From the NCBI GenBank assembly GCA_009698045.1, contig WLRE01000041.1, positions 1-10,820 of the forward strand: a DNA stretch of 10,820 bases, read 5' to 3'. How positions within the stretch are numbered: the first letter of the stretch is position 1; every line of letters begins with the position of its first letter. The stretch is from Actinomycetota bacterium. Lineage in GTDB: Bacteria; Actinomycetota; Actinomycetes; Nanopelagicales; Nanopelagicaceae. Under the pieces are notes generated by a model. The model worked only from the letters and a program-made list of their open reading frames with translations, was not told the DNA's origin and did no database searches. Shown here piece after piece: positions 6,926-10,820 of this stretch. The position numbers were made by a program, and so were the translations under genes.

Positions 6926-6974
6926 TGGCACAATTACCGAACCCTCGAAAGAGTTCTTGAGAAAGCGGAGTCCC

Positions 6975-9140
6975 ATGGCTGAGCGTTCCTTTGCAGCAGA
7001 AGTGGATAAGTTGCGCGTTGGCGCGGGAGAAGAATTTCTCGGCGAAGGAATTTTGGCTGTAACGAAGGCTCTGCTTCAATCTGGTGTTGCCTATGTTGGC
7101 GGATATCAAGGCGCTCCTATCTCACACCTTATGGATGTCCTTGGTGATGCGAAAGAGATCTTGGATGAGCTCGGTGTTCACTTTGAAAATAGTGCATCTG
7201 AGGCAACAGCTGCCGCCTCACTTGCAGCGTCGGTTCACTATCCACTCCGTGGTGCAATCACATTTAAATCCACCGTCGGCACCAACGTCGCATCTGATGC
7301 GCTCGCAAACTTATCTTCGGGTGGCGTGACCGGTGGCGCACTAATTATTGTTGGTGAAGATTACGGCGAAGGCTCATCAATTATGCAAGAGCGTTCTCAC
7401 GCCTTTGCAATGAAGTCACAGATTTGGTTGATGGATCCCCGCCCTAATCTGACCGCAATCGTCGATTCCGTTGAACAAGGTTTCCAACTTTCAGAGGCAT
7501 CTAACTCTCCTGTCATGTTGCAATTGCGCCTTCGTTCTTGTCACTTGCATGGACGTTTTATTGCAAAAGACAATGTTCGTTCACCATTTACCTTGAAGGA
7601 AGCGATTGAGCATCCACGTCGTGCTACCGATCGAATCGTTTTGCCACCATCATCTTTCTTGCACGAGCAAGAGAAGTTAACCAAGCGCTGGCCAGCAGCT
7701 GTTAAATTTATAAAAGAGAATAAATTAAACGAAGTCTTTGCTGACGGCACTCAAGATTTCGGCATTGTGATGCAAGGTGGCCTCTATAACACTGTTATTC
7801 GTGCACTTCAGCTCTTGGGGCTCTCGGATGTATACGGCAATAGCAAAGTTCCGCTTTATATCCTCAATGTCACCTATCCAATAGTGGATGATGAAGTAAT
7901 TGATTTTGCAAAGAGCAAGAAGGCGGTGCTTCTCGTCGAAGAAGGCCAGCCGGATTACATCGAGCAGAATATTCATGCAGTTCTACGTCGAGGCGATGTT
8001 CCGACAAAATTGCACGGTAAAGATATGTTGCCTCCAGCTGGCGAATACACGCCAGCCGCCGTACTTAAGGGGCTGCTTGAATTTTTGCGCAAGTACGCAC
8101 CACATCTTCTCAATGAAGATAACTTGCCTGCAGTTATTCGCCCATCAGGTGACAAGCCAAACTCATTAAGCCAAGAGATTCCTGCCGAAGTTGTTCATGG
8201 CCGGCCACCATCATTCTGTACTGGATGTCCGGAACGTCCAATCTTTACCGCACTTAAATTGGCAGAGCGTGAGACTGGAAGCCACCACATCAGTGCTGAT
8301 ATTGGTTGCCACTTATTCTCAATCTTGCCTCCATTTAATATTGGTGCAACAACAATGGGTTATGGTCTCGGAACTGCCGGAGCGTCAGCGCTTTCAGATC
8401 CAGGAAGTAATCGCGAAACAATCTCATTTATGGGCGATGGTGGTTTCTGGCACAACGGTCTGACTAGCGGAATCGGTAATGCTGTATTCAACGAAAGTGC
8501 TGGCCTGACTGTTGTTGTTGATAACGCATACTCCGCTGCCACGGGTGGCCAGGATCTCTTGTCATCAACTGCTGAAAATAATATTCGTTCGACTAAGCAT
8601 CCAATTGAGGATGCCGTTCGCGGTATCGGGGTTAAGTGGGTAAAAGCAGTATCTAATACTTACAAAGTCTCTGAGATGCGTGAGATTATGAAAGATGCTC
8701 TTACAACAAAGACTAAGGGCCCTAAAGTCATCATCGCTCAATCAGAGTGCACACTCAACCGCCAGCGACGCATCAAGCCGCTGATGGCTAAGCGAGTCAA
8801 AGAAGGCAAGCGGGTAGTACGCGAACGTTACGGCGTAGATCCTGAGACATGTACCGGTGATCACTCCTGTATTCGCATTAATGGATGTCCTTCATTAACA
8901 ATTGCGCCAAATCCAGATCCGATGCGTAAAGATCCAATCGCACAAGTTCTTAATACCTGCGTTGGTTGTGGTCTCTGCGGAGAAGCAGCGCACGCAGCGG
9001 TTCTCTGCCCATCTTTCTATCGCAGCGAAATTATTACTAATCCATCTATCTGGGATAAGACAAAGCTGGCTTTCCGCAATGCAATTATTGGCTTCTTGCA
9101 AAATGGAATTGATCGACGCCTAGTTGGTATCGATGTCTAA
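6975..9140 (+). CDS. Indolepyruvate/2-oxoacid:ferredoxin oxidoreductase, alpha subunit (thiamine-PP and 4Fe-4S)
   Basis: This 721-residue subunit decarboxylates aromatic 2-oxoacids (indolepyruvate, phenylpyruvate) to acyl-CoA, passing electrons to ferredoxin. Domains in order: pyrimidine-binding domain with GGYQGAPIS (42-50) and Glu76 within ENSASEA; a transketolase-C-like region (about 260-370); and the thiamine-diphosphate domain from about 410, with FCTGCPERP (Cys415, Cys418), GDG 487-489 and DNAYSAATGGQ (516-526). The C-terminal ferredoxin-like domain has Cys626, 632, 638, 662, 665, 668 and 678. Its first motif is CxxDxxC, with Asp629 in the place of the usual second cysteine. The sequence resembles the long fused bacterial indolepyruvate oxidoreductases, but the gamma domain is on a separate downstream gene. 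ATG 6975 is preferred over TTG 6957: GGAG lies at 6967-6970, and the 6957 codon falls beside a hairpin without a ribosome site. Confidence 0.92.
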   Translation: MAERSFAAEVDKLRVGAGEEFLGEGILAVTKALLQSGVAYVGGYQGAPISHLMDVLGDAKEILDELGVHFENSASEATAAASLAASVHYPLRGAITFKSTVGTNVASDALANLSSGGVTGGALIIVGEDYGEGSSIMQERSHAFAMKSQIWLMDPRPNLTAIVDSVEQGFQLSEASNSPVMLQLRLRSCHLHGRFIAKDNVRSPFTLKEAIEHPRRATDRIVLPPSSFLHEQEKLTKRWPAAVKFIKENKLNEVFADGTQDFGIVMQGGLYNTVIRALQLLGLSDVYGNSKVPLYILNVTYPIVDDEVIDFAKSKKAVLLVEEGQPDYIEQNIHAVLRRGDVPTKLHGKDMLPPAGEYTPAAVLKGLLEFLRKYAPHLLNEDNLPAVIRPSGDKPNSLSQEIPAEVVHGRPPSFCTGCPERPIFTALKLAERETGSHHISADIGCHLFSILPPFNIGATTMGYGLGTAGASALSDPGSNRETISFMGDGGFWHNGLTSGIGNAVFNESAGLTVVVDNAYSAATGGQDLLSSTAENNIRSTKHPIEDAVRGIGVKWVKAVSNTYKVSEMREIMKDALTTKTKGPKVIIAQSECTLNRQRRIKPLMAKRVKEGKRVVRERYGVDPETCTGDHSCIRINGCPSLTIAPNPDPMRKDPIAQVLNTCVGCGLCGEAAHAAVLCPSFYRSEIITNPSIWDKTKLAFRNAIIGFLQNGIDRRLVGIDV

Positions 9141-10725
9141 ATCTTTTACTCCACAATCTCGTCCCATCACCATGGCAATTCTTGCTATGGGTGGTGAAGG
9201 CGGCGGAGTTCTCGCTGACTGGTGCGTAGATATGGCCGAGCGCAATGGATTTTGGGCACAGACCACGTCTGTTCCTGGAGTAGCACAACGCACCGGTACA
9301 ACTGTTTATTACCTTGAATTTTTTCCTAAATTGGCTGGCGAAAGTAAAGAACCAGTCCTCTCTACTATGGCGGCACCGGGTGAAGTCGATATCGTTGTTG
9401 CATCTGAATTAATGGAAGCCGGTCGTGCAGTTCAACGTGGATTTGTAGCGCCAACTGTGACTACTTTTATTACCTCTACCCACCGCGTCTACTCCATGGC
9501 GGAGAAGATGGCGCTCGGAGATGGTCGCGTAGATTCAGAAGTACTTCTGGACGCAGCTAAGAAGGCTGCCAAAGTTCTCATTCCTGCAGATTTTGCAAAG
9601 GTGGCTGAGAACGCTGGCAGCGTTATCTCTTCTGCACTCTTTGGCGCAATTGCAGGTTCTGGCGCACTTCCATTTGATCGCACAGAATTTATCTCCGCGA
9701 TAGAGCGCGGTGGTGTTGGAGTTAAGAATTCGATTAAGGCATTTGATGCAAGCTTTGACCTTGCAGTAGCTGCGCTCAAGCCAGCGCCATCTAGCACTGC
9801 AGTTTCGGTAACTATCGGCACGAAGCCAAAGGATGCTCCAAGTGCAGTAATCAACTCTTTGACCCCCGAGCAAGAGTTAGCGATCATTAATGATCCTTCT
9901 AGCGCCGTAGGTTCAAAACTTAAATTTCTTGCCGCTCGAATTAAGAATGAATTTCCAGAACCTGCTCGAGTTATGTTGGTCAATGGAATAAAGCGATGCG
10001 CCGATTACCAAGATGTTAAATATGCAGAGGCATATCTCGATCGCTTAGCTAGCGTACGAGAGTCAGATGCACAGCATGGCAACGGTTCCGCACGCGTTCT
10101 CGAAGAGACAGCTCGATATACCGCGCTTTGGATGACATATGAAGACACTATTCGAGTTGCTGATTTAAAGACTCGTCGCAGTCGTTATACCCGTGTCGGC
10201 AAGGAAGCGCTGATTCAAGAAGATCAAATGCTCCAAGTTCGTGAATACTTACACCCACAATCTGATGAATTCGCAGATACTCTGCCGACAGCACTTGGCA
10301 AGTGGCTATTACGCACTAAGTGGGTCACTGCCACAATTGAAAGACTTTCTAAGAATGGAATTATTCTTCAGACCACCGCCGTACACGGCTACCTTCTGCT
10401 CTACTTTGTAGCTCGCTTAAAACCAATTCGCCGCCGCTCACTACGGTTCAATCTTGAGCAAGCACGTATAGATGCTTGGATTGCATCCATTAACGAAGTT
10501 ATCGCCATTGACTACCAACTCGCACTTGAAGTCTCTGAAGTCGCGAACGTCATTAAGGGTTATGGCTCCACTCACCATAATGGTTGGGCCAATTTTGTAA
10601 CCATCATGGATCACCTAGACGTGATTAAGAAGAGTGCTGGCGCAGCCGCTTTGATTGCTGAACTTCGTAAAGCAGCTCTTGCGGATGAGAATGGCGACAA
10701 GTTACGCGCCGCTCTAGCTCGCTAA
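9133..10725 (+). CDS. Indolepyruvate oxidoreductase beta-family subunit with C-terminal DUF6537 domain
   Basis: The partner subunit of the upstream gene, 530 residues. The N-terminal gamma-type domain of 2-oxoacid:acceptor oxidoreductases spans about residues 12-215, with LAMGGEGGGVLADW (17-30), VPGVAQRTGTTVYYLEF (47-63) and VASELMEAGRAVQRG (89-103). The C-terminal half (about 230-525) resembles the DUF6537 domain found in fused indolepyruvate oxidoreductases: YQDVKYAEAYLDRL, GYLLLYFVARLKPIRRRSLR and VIKGYGSTHHNGWANF. Its role there is not established. ATG 9133 overlaps the alpha stop by 8 nt with no good ribosome site, so translation is probably coupled to alpha, consistent with equal subunit production. 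The in-frame TTG at 9124 also lacks a ribosome site. The stop directly abuts the convergent gene at 10726. No hairpin terminator is visible after it. Confidence 0.9.
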   Translation: MSKSFTPQSRPITMAILAMGGEGGGVLADWCVDMAERNGFWAQTTSVPGVAQRTGTTVYYLEFFPKLAGESKEPVLSTMAAPGEVDIVVASELMEAGRAVQRGFVAPTVTTFITSTHRVYSMAEKMALGDGRVDSEVLLDAAKKAAKVLIPADFAKVAENAGSVISSALFGAIAGSGALPFDRTEFISAIERGGVGVKNSIKAFDASFDLAVAALKPAPSSTAVSVTIGTKPKDAPSAVINSLTPEQELAIINDPSSAVGSKLKFLAARIKNEFPEPARVMLVNGIKRCADYQDVKYAEAYLDRLASVRESDAQHGNGSARVLEETARYTALWMTYEDTIRVADLKTRRSRYTRVGKEALIQEDQMLQVREYLHPQSDEFADTLPTALGKWLLRTKWVTATIERLSKNGIILQTTAVHGYLLLYFVARLKPIRRRSLRFNLEQARIDAWIASINEVIAIDYQLALEVSEVANVIKGYGSTHHNGWANFVTIMDHLDVIKKSAGAAALIAELRKAALADENGDKLRAALAR

Positions 10726-10820
10726 TTAATTTAGAATTTCGAGAATTTCAGAGGAAGTCCGCACATCACCAAATTGTTGGATTATCGATTCAAGCGTTGC
10801 CTGATGCTCATCATCGGAGA
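10726..10820 (-). CDS. C-terminus of an unidentified protein (5' part outside window), possibly Lrp/AsnC type
   Basis: The minus-strand frame ending in TAA at 10728-10726 is open to the window edge and encodes 30 visible residues ending FGDVRTSSEILEILN. The sequence predicts a helix (DDEHQATLESIIQQF) followed by a strand (VRTSSEILEIL), protein-like in composition. The V-R-T-S/T-x-I-L tail after a helix recalls the last helix and strand of the RAM domain in Lrp/AsnC regulators, which often neighbour amino-acid catabolic genes. With so little sequence that identity is only a suggestion. The stop abuts the beta-subunit stop with no intervening base. Confidence 0.55.
   Translation of the reverse strand, partial: SDDEHQATLESIIQQFGDVRTSSEILEILN

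Larger units (their letters stand above)
6734..6974. promoter_or_regulatory. Divergent intergenic region rich in inverted repeats
   Basis: This is the only long non-coding stretch in an otherwise packed window; it separates the cyclase-family gene from the indolepyruvate oxidoreductase operon. It must hold promoters in both directions. TTGTGA (6755-6760) is a fair plus-strand -35 candidate, but no clean -10 follows. The plus strand can form several hairpins: GCCC-TAAT-GGGC (6827-6838), GATTTACC/GGTAAATC (6842-6849 with 6875-6882) enclosing TGAC-GGGC-GTCA (6852-6863), TTGGTGG-ACAC-CCACCAA (6902-6919), and CTC-GAAA-GAG with outer GAA/TTC (6939-6956) just before the ribosome site. GGTGG at 6781-6785 can also close with CCACC at 6893-6897. 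Either a structured leader RNA or a multi-operator promoter would explain this. It matches no riboswitch I know. Confidence 0.5.

Noticed and set aside
6957..6959. TTG as the start of the oxidoreductase alpha subunit
   Set aside because: No ribosome site precedes it and it begins right after a hairpin, while ATG 6975 has GGAG upstream and starts the conserved protein.
6941..6975. CTCGAAAGAGT followed by AAAGC, recalling part of a c-di-GMP-I riboswitch
   Set aside because: Only a GNRA-capped stem matches; the rest of the aptamer core is absent.
6782..6982. 66-codon plus-strand open frame from a GTG running into the oxidoreductase start
   Set aside because: It has no ribosome site, no recognisable motif, and lies across the inverted repeats; an opposite-strand frame of similar length also occurs there. 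Probably chance, though a leader peptide cannot be excluded.

Overview
The window looks like chromosomal DNA of a free-living actinobacterium with moderate GC (judged by eye to be in the mid to upper 40s, not counted). A PaaX-family regulator, a COG1233-type FAD oxidoreductase pair and a DUF6537-type indolepyruvate oxidoreductase, packed very tightly at modest GC, would fit a streamlined freshwater lineage such as the acI/Nanopelagicales group. That placement is inference; no rRNA or marker gene is present. I see no tRNA, rRNA, CRISPR array, insertion sequence or phage gene.

Layout. (1) 1-1423, plus: the 3' 97% or so of prpD (2-methylcitrate dehydratase), cut by the left edge. (2) 1432-2283, minus: a PaaX-family repressor, convergent with prpD. 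(3) 2353-2745, plus: a hot-dog thioesterase, divergent from the regulator. (4) 2734-4251, minus, and 4313-5905, plus: two homologous FAD-dependent oxidoreductases of the phytoene-desaturase-related superfamily, transcribed away from each other from a 61-nt region. (5) 5916-5949: a strong bidirectional terminator. (6) 5960-6733, minus: a metal-dependent cyclase-family hydrolase (isatin hydrolase/kynurenine formamidase fold). (7) 6734-6974: a 241-nt divergent intergenic region rich in inverted repeats, the only long non-coding stretch. (8) 6975-9140 and 9133-10725, plus: the two subunits of an indolepyruvate/aryl-pyruvate:ferredoxin oxidoreductase with overlapping start and stop. (9) 10726-10820, minus: the C-terminus of an unidentified protein, perhaps an Lrp/AsnC regulator.

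How the genes may work together (inference). The oxidoreductase would convert aromatic 2-oxoacids from aromatic amino acids into aryl-acetyl-CoA plus reduced ferredoxin. The thioesterase could hydrolyse such CoA esters, and PaaX proteins classically sense phenylacetyl-CoA. The cyclase-family hydrolase resembles enzymes opening tryptophan-derived rings or formamides. The paired FAD enzymes would supply an oxidation step of unknown substrate. PrpD belongs to the methylcitrate cycle, which burns propionyl-CoA. The best candidates for something undescribed are the divergent FAD-enzyme pair and the structured region ahead of the oxidoreductase operon.
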